Source: Pseudomonadota bacterium
GTDB lineage: Bacteria; Pseudomonadota; Gammaproteobacteria; Burkholderiales; Rhodocyclaceae
Length of the DNA: 64,000 nt
Assembly: GCA_008501585.1 (NCBI GenBank)
Contig: QQUN01000072.1
Span: 1 to 64,000, forward strand
Reading direction: 5' to 3'
Part shown: positions 25,906 through 34,930 of the stretch, one piece after another
How positions within the stretch are numbered: position 1 is the stretch's first letter
How the letters are laid out: each line of letters opens with the position of its first letter
Position numbers and translations under genes: made by a program
The notes under the pieces: model-generated
Seen by the model: the letters and a program-made list of their open reading frames with translations, nothing else
Told to the model about the DNA's origin: nothing
Database searches by the model: none

Positions 25906-27240
25906 TCAGGCGGTGGTGGCGAGCGCCTGGCGCACCGTGGTGAAGATCTGCGCCAGCTCGTCGGGCGTGGCGTTGAGGAAGGGCGAGAACTGCAGCACGT
26001 CGCCGCCGTTGCGGATCACCACGCCCGCCTCGAAGCATTTGAGGAACACCTCATACCCACGTGCGCCCGGCGCGCCGTCGCGCGGTGCCAGTTCGACCCC
26101 GCCCATCAGGCCGACGTTGCGGATGTCGACCACATGCGGCGCGTCGCGCAGCGCGTGCAGGGCTTCTTCAAAGGCCGGCTCGAGCGCGCGGGCAGTGGCA
26201 AAGGTGTTTTCCTCCGCATAGACATCGAGCGTGGCCAGTGCGGCCGCGGCGGCCAGCGGATGGCCGGAGTAGGTGTAGCCGTGGAACAGTTCGACGGTGT
26301 GGGCCGGGCCCTGCATCAGCGCCTGATAGATGGCGTCGCGCACCAGCACGGCGCCCATCGGCACCACGCCATTGGTGATGCCCTTGGCGGTGGTGATGAT
26401 GTCGGGCGTGACGCTGAAGCGCTCGGCGGCGAAGGGCGCGCCGACGCGGCCGAAGGCGGTGATCACCTCGTCGAAGATCAGCAGGATGCCGTAGCGGTCG
26501 CACAGCTCGCGCAGGCGCTGCAGGTAGCCGATGGGCGGCACCAGGATGCCGGTGGAGCCGGCCACCGGCTCGACGATGAGTGCGGCGATGTTGCTGGCGT
26601 CGTGTAGCGCGCAGAGGTGCTCCAGATCGTCCGCCAGATGCGCGCCCCAGGCCGGCTGGCCGCGCGAAAAGGCCATGTCGGCCAGCGAGTGGGTGTGGCG
26701 GATGTGATCCACGCCCGGCAGCAACGCAGCGCTGAAGACTTTGCGATTGGCCGGGATGCCGCCCACCGACATGCCGCCGAAGTTCACCCCGTGGTAGCCG
26801 CGTTCGCGCCCGATCAGCCGGGTGCGCTGGCCCTCGCCGCGGGCGCGGTGGTAGGCCAGCGCGATCTTGAGCGCGGTGTCGGCCGACTCGGAGCCGGAGT
26901 TGGTAAAGAAGCACTGCGTGAAGCCGGCCGGCGCCATCTCGGTGAGGCGGCTGGCCAGTTCGAACACCTTCGGATGGCCCATCTGGAAACCCATGGCGTA
27001 GTCCAGCTCGGCCACCTGCGCCTGCACCGCGGCGACGATCTTCGGGTGGCAGTGGCCGAGCCCCGAGGTCCACAGGCCCGAGAAGCCGTCGAGCAGCTCG
27101 CGGCCGTCGTCGGTGGTGTAGTAGTGGCCGCGGGCGCGGGTGATCATGCGCGGCGCCTGTTTGAAGGCGCGGTTCATGGTGAAGGGCATCCAGTAGGCGT
27201 CGAGCGGGTTCATGCCGGTCTCCAGAGAGGGTTGGGTCAT
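25906..27240 (-). CDS. Class III omega-amino acid:pyruvate aminotransferase
   Basis: A 444-residue PLP enzyme of the beta-alanine:pyruvate transaminase group. It starts [20 protein letters not shown], has [20 protein letters not shown] for phosphate binding, [15 protein letters not shown] with the PLP-ring Asp and [17 protein letters not shown] with the Schiff-base Lys. It would convert beta-alanine plus pyruvate to malonate semialdehyde plus alanine, feeding the MmsA enzyme encoded directly downstream. The gene is divergent from a LysR gene 66 bases away. Confidence 0.9.
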   Translation of the reverse strand: MTQPSLETGMNPLDAYWMPFTMNRAFKQAPRMITRARGHYYTTDDGRELLDGFSGLWTSGLGHCHPKIVAAVQAQVAELDYAMGFQMGHPKVFELASRLTEMAPAGFTQCFFTNSGSESADTALKIALAYHRARGEGQRTRLIGRERGYHGVNFGGMSVGGIPANRKVFSAALLPGVDHIRHTHSLADMAFSRGQPAWGAHLADDLEHLCALHDASNIAALIVEPVAGSTGILVPPIGYLQRLRELCDRYGILLIFDEVITAFGRVGAPFAAERFSVTPDIITTAKGITNGVVPMGAVLVRDAIYQALMQGPAHTVELFHGYTYSGHPLAAAAALATLDVYAEENTFATARALEPAFEEALHALRDAPHVVDIRNVGLMGGVELAPRDGAPGARGYEVFLKCFEAGVVIRNGGDVLQFSPFLNATPDELAQIFTTVRQALATTA

Positions 27241-27306
27241 GCTAGTCGCGCTGAACGGTGCATAAAACTACAATCATCGTCAGTTAAGTTTCGGATCTAT
27301 GAAACC

Positions 27307-28224
27307 ATGAAGCCCCGCGCCCTGCTGAACCACCTGGCCGAAGCCGACCTGCGCCTGCTGCGCGTGTTCATCGCCATTGCCGAATCCGGCGGGCTGGCCG
27401 CCGCCGAGTTGCGGCTCAACATCAGCCGTTCGGTGATCAGCCGGCATCTCAAGGCGCTGGAGGAACGGCTCGGGGTGCGCCTGTGCGAGCGGGGCCGGGC
27501 CGGCTTCGCGCTGACCGAGGAGGGCGTGACGGTGCTGGCCTCGGCACGGCGGCTGATCGTGCAGATCGATGCCTTCCGCACCGAGATCGGCGAGTTGCAT
27601 GCGCAGCTGCGTGGCGAGCTGAGCCTGGCGGTGTTCGACAAGTTCGTCACCAATCCGGACTGCCATCTGGCCGAGGCCATCGGGCGCTTCGGCGCGGAGG
27701 CCCCGGCGGTGCGCATCAACCTGCATGTGGCGCACAGCAGCGAACTGGAATCCGGCCTGCTCGACGGGCGCTTCCAGCTGGGCGTCCAACCCTTCCATCG
27801 GGCCAGTGACAGCTTCGATTCGGTCAGCCTGTTCGGCGAGCCGATGCTGCTCTACGCGGCGACGACACATCCGCTGCTGGCCGGTGGCGGCACCCCCGAC
27901 GATGCCGCCATCCGGGCGGCGGCGCTGGTCGGGCTGGGGTATCACTCGCCCAACATGGAAACCTTCTGGCGCCTCGGCCTGCAGCCGACGGCGCGGGCCT
28001 TCGACCAGGAGGCCACGCTGGCGCTGATCCTGTCGGGGCGCTACCTGGGCTTTCTACCGGCCCACTATGCGCAGCGTTTCGTGGATGAAGGCGCGATGCG
28101 CTGCGTGGGCGCGCACAGCTTCCACTACCACTGCGACTGGCACGCCTTCGTGCTGCGCCACCCCGGCCCACCGCGACTGGTACAGCGTTTTCTCGAGGTG
28201 CTGCGCACCTGTCACGCCGCCTGA
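27307..28224 (+). CDS. LysR-type regulator of beta-alanine catabolism genes
   Basis: A 305-residue LysR protein. ATG 27307 gives a normal N-terminus (MKPRALLNHLAEADLRLLRV) and a helix-turn-helix with GGLAAAELRLNISRSVISRHL. The effector domain is ordinary in length. It is separated by 66 bases from the divergent transaminase gene, so one short shared promoter region must serve both. The inducer is likely beta-alanine or its semialdehyde by context. Its 3' end overlaps the convergent MFS gene by 13 bases. Confidence 0.86.
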   Translation: MKPRALLNHLAEADLRLLRVFIAIAESGGLAAAELRLNISRSVISRHLKALEERLGVRLCERGRAGFALTEEGVTVLASARRLIVQIDAFRTEIGELHAQLRGELSLAVFDKFVTNPDCHLAEAIGRFGAEAPAVRINLHVAHSSELESGLLDGRFQLGVQPFHRASDSFDSVSLFGEPMLLYAATTHPLLAGGGTPDDAAIRAAALVGLGYHSPNMETFWRLGLQPTARAFDQEATLALILSGRYLGFLPAHYAQRFVDEGAMRCVGAHSFHYHCDWHAFVLRHPGPPRLVQRFLEVLRTCHAA

Positions 28225-29447
28225 GCGGCGATGCGCGGGATCCGCGCCAGGTGGCGGGCCACCAGCAGCACCAGGGCTACCAGCGTGACCAGCAGGCCGA
28301 CCACCGCCGGCCAGCGGCCAGCCTCCCAGGCCAGGCCGACCGTGGTGCCCAGCACGCTGCTGCCCAGGTAGTAGCTCGACAGGTACACCGCGGCGGCCAG
28401 TGCGCGGCTGGCGCCGGCGCGCCGGCTGACCCAGCCGCTGGTAGTGGTGTGTGCGCCGAAGAAGCCGAAGGTGAACACGGCGATGCCGAGCACCACCCAG
28501 CCCAGCTGCGCCGGCAGGGTCAGCAACAGGCCGGCGAGCATCAGCCCGGCCATGATCCACAGCACCTGCCGGCGGCCGATGCGGTCGACCAGCTGACCGA
28601 CCCACGCCGACGACCAGGTGCCGACCAGATAGAGCAGGAAGATGGCGCCGATGGCGGTTTGCCCGAGGCCGAAGGGCGGGGCGACGAGGCGGAAGGTGAC
28701 GAAGTTGTAGAGGCCGACAAAGCTGCCCATCAGCAAAAAAGCGCACAGGAACAGCCACGGCAGGCCGGCGTCGCGCAGCAGGGCGCGGGTGTCGGCCAGC
28801 ACCTGGGCCGGCGAGATCGAGCGGCGGCGGAAATGGCGCGAGGCGGGCAGACCGAACCAGAAAGCCAGCGCGGCGACGGCGCCGAGGATACCGAGCACCA
28901 GCAAGGCGATCTGCCAGTTGGCGATGTCGGTGACCCAGGCGGTGAGGAAGCGGCCGGTCATGCCGCCGAAGGCGTTGCCGGCGATATACAGGCCCATCGC
29001 CCGTCCCTGCGCGTTGGGCGCGACCTCCTCGCCGAGGTAGGCCATGGCGGCGGCCGGCAGGCCGGCCAGCGCCACGCCGAGCAGGGCGCGCAGCACCAGC
29101 AGCTCGTTGAAGGAACTCACCCACGGGCACAGCAACGACAACACGGCGGCCAGGGCGAGCGACAGCGTCATCATCGGCCCGCGCCCGAAGCGGTCCGACA
29201 ACAGGCTGGCCGGGATCAGCGCCAGCGCAAGCGCGCCGGTGCTGACCGACACCGACAGGCTGACCTCGGTGGCCGAAGCTCCGAACACCTGTGCCAGCAG
29301 CGGCAGCAGCGGCTGTGTGCCGTAGAGCATGGCGAAGCAGGCGAAGCCACCGAGAAAGACGGCGAGGTTGGCCAGCCGGTAGTCGGTGGTGCCCGCCTGC
29401 AGGAAGGGGCGGGTGTCATTCGGCGAGGCGGTGGAGGTCGTGCTCAT
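28212..29447 (-). CDS. MFS transporter (YnfM-like)
   Basis: A 411-residue major facilitator with twelve predicted membrane segments. It has the DHA1-type loop SLLSDRFGRGPMMTLSLAL between helices 2 and 3 and its counterpart VGQLVDRIGRRQVLWIMAGL in the second half. It resembles E. coli YnfM, which is also divergent from a LysR gene (ynfL). An efflux role for small organic molecules is likely; the substrate is unknown. The LysR gene at 29548 is its probable regulator. Confidence 0.85.
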   Translation of the reverse strand: MSTTSTASPNDTRPFLQAGTTDYRLANLAVFLGGFACFAMLYGTQPLLPLLAQVFGASATEVSLSVSVSTGALALALIPASLLSDRFGRGPMMTLSLALAAVLSLLCPWVSSFNELLVLRALLGVALAGLPAAAMAYLGEEVAPNAQGRAMGLYIAGNAFGGMTGRFLTAWVTDIANWQIALLVLGILGAVAALAFWFGLPASRHFRRRSISPAQVLADTRALLRDAGLPWLFLCAFLLMGSFVGLYNFVTFRLVAPPFGLGQTAIGAIFLLYLVGTWSSAWVGQLVDRIGRRQVLWIMAGLMLAGLLLTLPAQLGWVVLGIAVFTFGFFGAHTTTSGWVSRRAGASRALAAAVYLSSYYLGSSVLGTTVGLAWEAGRWPAVVGLLVTLVALVLLVARHLARIPRIAAQAA

Positions 29448-29547
29448 GCGGGGCGCAGTCGATGTGGTGAGTGTGGGGGATGCTAAATCGACAGAAAAAC
29501 GCGGTCCAATATATATTTAGCGACAAAACGATATCGTGGAGATATGA

Positions 29548-30447
29548 ATGGACTTGCGCCGCCTGCGCTACTTCGTGACCGTGGCCGAGGAGCTGAACTT
29601 CACCCGTGCCGCCGAGCGCCTGCACATGGCGCAGCCACCCTTGTCGATCCAGATCCGCGCGCTGGAGGATGAGCTGGGCACGGCGCTGTTCGTGCGCAGC
29701 AAGCGCAAGGTGGCACTCACGCCGGCCGGTGAGCACCTGCTCGCGCGGGCGCGTCGTGTGCTGGCGGACACGGCGGCGGCGGCCGACGAGGTGCGCCGCA
29801 TCGCCCGCGGCGAAGCGGGGCGCCTGCGGGTCGGCTTTACCTCGTCAATGCCCTATAGCGCGGTGCTGGGTGACGTGCTGCGCCGCTACCGGGCGCGCTA
29901 TCCGGCGGTGGATCTGCAACTGCGCGAGATGTTTACCCGCGACCAGTTCAGCGCCCTCGGCGAGGGGCGGCTGGATGTCGGCTTTGTTCGCCACACCGCG
30001 ACCATGGCGACCGAGGGCGTGGTGTTGCGCGAGATCGGCCGTGACCCCCTGCGCCTGGTGATGGCCGCCAGCCATCCCGCGGCGACGGGTAGTGCGGTGC
30101 GCATGGCTGACTTGCGCGACGAAGGCTTCATCACCTTTCCGCCCGACGTGGGCACCGGCCTGCCGGGTCTGTTGCAGCAGCTGTGCCGCAATGCCGGCTT
30201 CGAGCCGCGCATCGTCCAGACCGCGCGCGAGGCCACCACCCAGATCGGGCTGGCGGCGGCCGGTCTGGGCATCGCGCTGCTGCCGGCACAGCTGGAGTGC
30301 GTGCACATTCCGCGCGCCCGCTACCTGCCGATTGCCGATCCGGCGGCGGTGTTTTCGCTCTCGGTGGCGGTGGCTGACGGCGAGGTCAGCCCGCTGCTGG
30401 CGGGCTTTCTCGAGGTGCTTGATGCGGTCAGGACGCTGGCGCCGTGA
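29548..30447 (+). CDS. LysR-type regulator divergent from the MFS transporter
   Basis: A 299-residue LysR protein of the BenM/CatR-like group: MDLRRLRYFVTVAEELNFTR, helix-turn-helix AAERLHMAQPPLSIQIRALE, and an effector domain with LDVGFVRHTATMATEG and AAGLGIALLPAQ. It is divergent from the MFS gene across 100 AT-rich bases that include a 10-bp palindrome, ACGATATCGT (29528-29537), and a run of AT repeats. Its 3' end overlaps the convergent glycerate kinase gene by 20 bases. Confidence 0.87.
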   Translation: MDLRRLRYFVTVAEELNFTRAAERLHMAQPPLSIQIRALEDELGTALFVRSKRKVALTPAGEHLLARARRVLADTAAAADEVRRIARGEAGRLRVGFTSSMPYSAVLGDVLRRYRARYPAVDLQLREMFTRDQFSALGEGRLDVGFVRHTATMATEGVVLREIGRDPLRLVMAASHPAATGSAVRMADLRDEGFITFPPDVGTGLPGLLQQLCRNAGFEPRIVQTAREATTQIGLAAAGLGIALLPAQLECVHIPRARYLPIADPAAVFSLSVAVADGEVSPLLAGFLEVLDAVRTLAP

Positions 30448-31717
30448 TGAGGATGGCGCGGAAGTCGTTGACATTGGTGAGCGTGGGGCCGGTGTCGAGG
30501 CTGTCACCGAGCGCTTGGAACAGGCCGTGGCCGTCGTTGTCGTCGAGCACGGCCAGGATCGGGCGGCCGAGCGCGCGAGCACGCTCGCTGGTGTGCGGGT
30601 CGATGATCGCGCCGGCCAGTTCGGCGCCGCCGTCGACGCCATCGGTATCGGCGGCGAGGGCATGAATCTGCGGATGGCCGCGCAAGGCGTGGGCCAGGGC
30701 CGCGAGAAATTCCACATTGCGCCCGCCGCAGCCGGTGCCACGCACGGTGACCGTGGTTTCGCCGCCTGAGAGCAGCACGCAGGGCGGACTGAAAGGCTGG
30801 CCGCGATCAGCCACCTGGCGGGCGATGGCGGCGTGGGTGAAGGCGACATCACGCGATTCGCCCTCGATGGCGTCGGACAGGATGTGGGCGCGCAGGCCCA
30901 TCGATTCGGCGCATGCGGCGGCCGCTTCGAGCGCCATCTGTGGCGTGGCCAGGCAGCGGACCTCGGCGTTGTCGAGCCGGCCATCGCCCGGCTTGGGCGT
31001 TTCGCCGGCGCCGCGCTCGAGGTGGTGACGCACGGCGTCGGAGATCTCGATGCGGTGGCGGGCGAGGATGGCCAGCGCGTCGGCGCAGGTGCCGGGATCG
31101 GCCAGCGTGGGGCCGGAGGCGATCAGCGAGGGGTCGTCGCCGGGGACATCGGAGATCAGCCAGGTCACCAGCTTCGCCGGCCGGCAGGCGAGCCCCAGCC
31201 GGCCGCCCTTGATGGCCGACAGGTGCTTGCGCACGGTGTTGATCTCGCCGATGGTGGCGCCGCTCTTGAGGAGTGCCCGGCTGATCGACTGCTTGTCTTC
31301 GAGCGTGATGCCCGGCGCCGGCAATGCGAGCAGGGCAGAGCCACCGCCAGAGATGAGGGCGAGCACGAGGTCGTTTTCGGTCAGGCCGCGCACGGTGTCA
31401 TCCAGCATGCGTTGGGCCGCATCGCGACCGCGTGCGTCGGGCACGGGGTGGGCGGCTTCGACGATCTCGATGTGGCGGCAGGGCACGGCGTGGCCGTCGC
31501 GGGTGACCACCAGGCCGCTGATCCGGTCGGCATGGTCGGCCCAGTGCTGCTCGACGATCTGCGCCATGGCGGCTGAGGCCTTGCCGGCGCCGATGACGAC
31601 GATGCGGCCGGCAGGGGGTGTGAGTGCGTCGAGCGCGGGCGGGATGATCCGGGCCGGATCGGCCGCGGCCAGGGCGGCCTCGAAGAGGGCGGTGAGTTGT
31701 GCGCGCGGTGTCGTCAT
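30428..31717 (-). CDS. Glycerate 2-kinase (GckA/TtuD, MOFRL type)
   Basis: A 429-residue protein with the two-domain layout of the DUF4147/MOFRL glycerate kinases. Visible motifs are VVIGAGKASAAMAQIVEQHW, LALISGGGSALLALPAPGI, the ISDVPGDDPSLIASGPT nucleotide-binding region and the C-terminal MOFRL signature CVLLSGGETTVTVRGTGCGG. It phosphorylates D-glycerate to 2-phosphoglycerate in hydroxypyruvate or tartrate breakdown. ATG 31717 gives the family N-terminus. No co-directional partner gene is adjacent. Confidence 0.88.
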   Translation of the reverse strand: MTTPRAQLTALFEAALAAADPARIIPPALDALTPPAGRIVVIGAGKASAAMAQIVEQHWADHADRISGLVVTRDGHAVPCRHIEIVEAAHPVPDARGRDAAQRMLDDTVRGLTENDLVLALISGGGSALLALPAPGITLEDKQSISRALLKSGATIGEINTVRKHLSAIKGGRLGLACRPAKLVTWLISDVPGDDPSLIASGPTLADPGTCADALAILARHRIEISDAVRHHLERGAGETPKPGDGRLDNAEVRCLATPQMALEAAAACAESMGLRAHILSDAIEGESRDVAFTHAAIARQVADRGQPFSPPCVLLSGGETTVTVRGTGCGGRNVEFLAALAHALRGHPQIHALAADTDGVDGGAELAGAIIDPHTSERARALGRPILAVLDDNDGHGLFQALGDSLDTGPTLTNVNDFRAILITAPAS

Positions 31718-31803
31718 GGGCGGTGGCGTGGGATGTAAAGCGCAAATGATTGCCGCAGGGCCGGCGCTCGGCAAGCGGGGTTTCCCCGGGGCCGGAAACG
31801 CAA

Positions 31804-31823
31804 ACGCCACCCGGAGGTGGCGT
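31804..31823 (-). terminator. Intrinsic terminator downstream of rho
   Basis: ACGCCACC and GGTGGCGT form an 8-bp perfect stem with a four-base loop. On the minus strand it is followed by TTGCGTTTCC, a moderate U-rich tail. It lies 25 bases beyond the rho stop codon. Confidence 0.7.
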
Positions 31824-31847
31824 CGTGCGGTGTGGCGCGGGCGCGGT

Positions 31848-33104
31848 TCAGCGACGCATGGCGTCGAAGAACTCGCCGTTGCTCTTGGTCTGGCGGACCT
31901 TGTCGAGCAGGAATTCCATCGCGTCGATGTCGTCCATGCCGTAGAGCAGCTTGCGCAGCACCCAGATCTTCTGCAGCACGTCGGCCTTCATCAGCATCTC
32001 TTCGCGGCGGGTGCCGGAGCGGTTGACGTTGATGGCCGGATACACGCGCTTCTCGGCCATGCGGCGGTCGAGGTGCAGTTCCATGTTGCCGGTGCCCTTG
32101 AATTCTTCGTAGATCACGTCGTCCATGCGGCTGCCGGTGTCGATCAGCGCGGTGGCGATGATGGTCAGCGAGCCGCCTTCCTCGATGTTGCGGGCGGCGC
32201 CGAAGAAGCGCTTGGGTTTCTGCAGGGCGTTGGCGTCGACACCGCCGGTAAGCACCTTGCCGGAGGCCGGCACCACGGTGTTGTAGGCGCGGGCCAGGCG
32301 GGTGAGCGAGTCGAGCAGGATGACCACATCCTTCTTGTGCTCGACCAGGCGCTTGGCCTTCTCGATGACCATCTCGGCGACCTGCACGTGGCGCGAGGCC
32401 GGTTCGTCAAAGGTGGATGCGACCACTTCGCCTTTTACCGAGCGCTGCATCTCGGTGACTTCTTCGGGGCGCTCGTCGATCAGCAGCACGATGAGCGCAA
32501 CGTCGGGGTGATTGGCGGTGATGGCGTGGGCGATGTTCTGCAGCATCACCGTCTTGCCGGTTTTCGGCGGGGCCACCAGCAGGCCGCGCTGGCCCTTGCC
32601 GATGGGGGCGATCATGTCGATGACGCGCGAGGTGATGTTCTCGCCGCCCTTCATGTCGCGTTCGAGGTTCAGGCACTGGGTGGGGTGCAGCGGCGTGAGG
32701 TTCTCGAACAGGATCTTGTGCTTGCACGCCTCGGGCGGCTCGCCGTTGATCTTGTCCACCTTGACCATGGCGAAGTAACGCTCGCCGTCCTTCGGCGTGC
32801 GGATCTCGCCCTCGATGGTGTCACCGGTGTGCAGGTTGAAACGACGCACCTGCGAGGGCGACACATAGATGTCGTCGGTCCCGGCGAGGTAGGAGGCTTC
32901 TGGCGAGCGCAGGAAACCGAAGCCGTCGGGCAGTACCTCCAGCACGCCGTCGCCGAAGATCGGCTCACCTTTTTTGGCGCGGTTTTTCAGCAGGGCAAAA
33001 ACGAGTTCCTGCTTGCGCAGGCGGTTGGCGCCGTCGATGCCATTTTCTTGAGCCATCTCAAGCAATTGGCTGACGTGGAGATTCTTGAGCTCCGAAAGTT
33101 GCAT
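31848..33104 (-). CDS. rho: Transcription termination factor Rho
   Basis: The 418-residue length and sequence are those of a canonical proteobacterial Rho: N-terminal [20 protein letters not shown], the cold-shock-like RNA-binding domain with DGFGFLRSP and [12 protein letters not shown], Walker [13 protein letters not shown], Walker [18 protein letters not shown] and the R-loop region. It is a hexameric ATP-driven RNA translocase that ends transcription. It follows trxA on the same strand, an arrangement common in proteobacteria. A 10-bp hairpin in its leader may take part in autoregulation. Confidence 0.97.
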   Translation of the reverse strand: MQLSELKNLHVSQLLEMAQENGIDGANRLRKQELVFALLKNRAKKGEPIFGDGVLEVLPDGFGFLRSPEASYLAGTDDIYVSPSQVRRFNLHTGDTIEGEIRTPKDGERYFAMVKVDKINGEPPEACKHKILFENLTPLHPTQCLNLERDMKGGENITSRVIDMIAPIGKGQRGLLVAPPKTGKTVMLQNIAHAITANHPDVALIVLLIDERPEEVTEMQRSVKGEVVASTFDEPASRHVQVAEMVIEKAKRLVEHKKDVVILLDSLTRLARAYNTVVPASGKVLTGGVDANALQKPKRFFGAARNIEEGGSLTIIATALIDTGSRMDDVIYEEFKGTGNMELHLDRRMAEKRVYPAINVNRSGTRREEMLMKADVLQKIWVLRKLLYGMDDIDAMEFLLDKVRQTKSNGEFFDAMRR

Positions 33105-33184
33105 GGTGATCTACTGGAGGGGAAAGAGAAAAACGACGGGCCGGAAGCCGTGATAGACGGAGGACCGCAGAAGGGAATGTGCGA

Positions 33185-33232
33185 CCGCGACGCCGGGGGA
33201 GGGGGCGGGGCGCCCGGATCAGGGCGTCGCGG
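33185..33232 (-). promoter_or_regulatory. Hairpin in the trxA-rho intergenic leader
   Basis: CCGCGACGCC (33185-33194) and GGCGTCGCGG (33223-33232) are exact complements, 28 bases apart, in the 151-base gap between trxA and rho. The loop is itself G-rich on the + strand, hence C-rich and G-poor in the rho leader RNA, which is the kind of sequence Rho binds. No U-tract follows, so it is not a simple terminator. A role in rho autoregulation is inference. Confidence 0.45.
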
Positions 33233-33255
33233 GAAGTGAGCGGAATCTAGCCCGA

Positions 33256-33582
33256 TCAGAGATTGCTGTCAATGAAGGCCGTCAATTGCGACTTGGACAG
33301 TGCGCCGACCTTGGTGGCTTCAACGTTGCCGCCCTTGAAGAGCATCAGCGTCGGGATGCCCCGGATGCCGAACTTGGCGGGGGTGTCCTGGTTTTCGTCG
33401 ATGTTCAGCTTGGCAACTTTCAGCTTGCCCTCGTATTCCTTGGCCACCTCGTCAAGAATCGGCGCAATCATCTTGCACGGGCCGCACCACTCTGCCCAGT
33501 AGTCCAGCAGGACTGGGGTCGCGGATTGCAGGACCTCGGCATCGAAGGTGCCGTCGGTGACGTAATGGATATGCTCGCTCAT
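33256..33582 (-). CDS. trxA: Thioredoxin 1
   Basis: The 108-residue protein has the classical thioredoxin fold and active site [15 protein letters not shown], with [15 protein letters not shown] holding the cis-Pro. Start ATG 33582 has GAGG just upstream and gives a normal N-terminus. It reduces protein disulfides in the cytoplasm. The gene lies directly upstream of rho on the same strand, as in many proteobacteria. Confidence 0.96.
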   Translation of the reverse strand: MSEHIHYVTDGTFDAEVLQSATPVLLDYWAEWCGPCKMIAPILDEVAKEYEGKLKVAKLNIDENQDTPAKFGIRGIPTLMLFKGGNVEATKVGALSKSQLTAFIDSNL

Positions 33583-33852
33583 GGTTCCTCGCATCAGGGA
33601 GTGATGACTGGGTTTGATTAGACTGGGCCGCAAGGGGCCAATTCAGACGATACGAAACGCGCAGGAGGCGATTCGAGTGTGGTTGTCGGGGGAAAGTTAT
33701 GCCAAGCCACGGCGAACGTCAAGCCAAGTGCCTGTATTGTGACGGGCAATCCGTGACGTTCCTGTCGTTCGCCGCGCTATAGTTCGCGGTGTGGCACGGC
33801 AGCGTCGGTTTGGCGGCTGTTGTGCGATTGCAACAATGGAGAGACTGGAATC

Positions 33853-34176
33853 ATGACCTATGTAGTGACCGAAGCCTGTGTGAAATGCAAATACACCGAC
33901 TGCGTCGATGTGTGCCCGGTCGATTGCTTTCGCGAGGGGCCGAACTTCCTGGTGATCGACCCGGACGAGTGCATCGATTGCACCCTGTGCGTGGCCGAAT
34001 GCCCGGTCGAGGCAATCTATGCCGAGGATGATGTGCCTGACGATCAGCAGGCCTTCATCGAGATCAACGCCGAGCTGGCCAAGCAGTGGAAGCCGATCAT
34101 CGAACGCCACGAGGCCTTGTCCGATGCCGAGGAGTGGGCCAAGGTGAAGGAAAAGCGCCATCTGCTCGAACGTTGA
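33853..34176 (+). CDS. fdxA: 7Fe ferredoxin FdxA
   Basis: The 107-residue protein matches Azotobacter-type ferredoxin I. Cysteines at 9, 17, 21, 25, 40, 43, 46 and 50 have the spacing of one [3Fe-4S] and one [4Fe-4S] cluster (CPVDCF and [13 protein letters not shown]), with an additional Cys12. The C-terminal extension [20 protein letters not shown] is typical. It is a soluble low-potential electron carrier. ATG 33853 is chosen over an upstream in-frame ATG (33820) because it yields the family start [10 protein letters not shown]. Confidence 0.93.
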   Translation: MTYVVTEACVKCKYTDCVDVCPVDCFREGPNFLVIDPDECIDCTLCVAECPVEAIYAEDDVPDDQQAFIEINAELAKQWKPIIERHEALSDAEEWAKVKEKRHLLER

Positions 34177-34228
34177 GCACCGATGGCCGCCGCCGGAGGG
34201 CCGGCGTGGCTGGATGGTCGCCAGGATC

Positions 34229-34248
34229 GGGGGGGAGCCGCTTCCCCC
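34229..34248 (+). terminator. Candidate fdxA terminator hairpin
   Basis: A G-run at 34229-34235 can pair with CTTCCCCC (34241-34248) to form a stem of about seven pairs around a GCCGC-type loop. It is followed by GTTTCG, a poor U-tract. It is the only clear hairpin between fdxA and the CBS gene. Confidence 0.4.
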
Positions 34249-34326
34249 GTTTCGCGCAATCGACTACCATCCGGAACAAACAAAGCGCACCCGAAGAGTG
34301 CATCACGTCAGGCAAAGGGGTAAATC

Positions 34327-34776
34327 ATGCAGGTGAGTGAAATCCTTGCGATCAAGGGCAAGGTGCTCTACACGATCGCACCCAACCGCAGTCTTTCAGA
34401 GGCCGTCGCCATCATGACCGAGCAGGACGTCGGTTCGCTGGTGGTATTCGAGCACGGCAAGATGGCGGGGATGCTCACTTTCCGTGAAGTCCTCAAGCAT
34501 GTGCACAGCGCCGGGGCGGCCTGGCAGGATGTGGCCATTGCCGACGTGATGGTGCGTGATCCGCTGACGGCGGGTGGCAACATGGAGATGGATGAGCTGC
34601 GCCGCCACATGGTCGACCATCACCAGCGCTACCTGCCGGTCATGGATGGCGACACCCTGATGGGGGTGATCTCCTTCCATGATGTGGCCAAGGCCGTGCT
34701 GGAGGAGCAAAGCTTCGAGAATCGCATGCTGAAAAACTACATTCGCAACTGGCCCGAAGACGGTAACGAGGTCTGA
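34327..34776 (+). CDS. CBS-domain pair protein
   Basis: A 149-residue protein made of two CBS domains, the first ending at FEHGKMAGMLTFREVLKHV and the second at PVMDGDTLMGVISFHDVAKAV. Stand-alone CBS pairs bind adenine nucleotides or S-adenosylmethionine and act as energy sensors; the ligand here is unknown. A short helical tail follows. The ATG is preceded by AAAGGGG-type sequence. No operon partner is evident: fadD starts 154 bases downstream. Confidence 0.85.
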   Translation: MQVSEILAIKGKVLYTIAPNRSLSEAVAIMTEQDVGSLVVFEHGKMAGMLTFREVLKHVHSAGAAWQDVAIADVMVRDPLTAGGNMEMDELRRHMVDHHQRYLPVMDGDTLMGVISFHDVAKAVLEEQSFENRMLKNYIRNWPEDGNEV

Positions 34777-34930
34777 GTCGAGTGTGACGGGCCGGGTGCC
34801 TCAGGGGGGGCGGCCGGCCGGCCGGTAAAGTCGTTGGATAGGGTGATCGTCTGTAGACGAAGCACTTGCCTTGGGAGGGCGGGGTCCGGCCGTGGCCGGA
34901 TCGCATTCCGACGCACCAAAAGGAGACACC

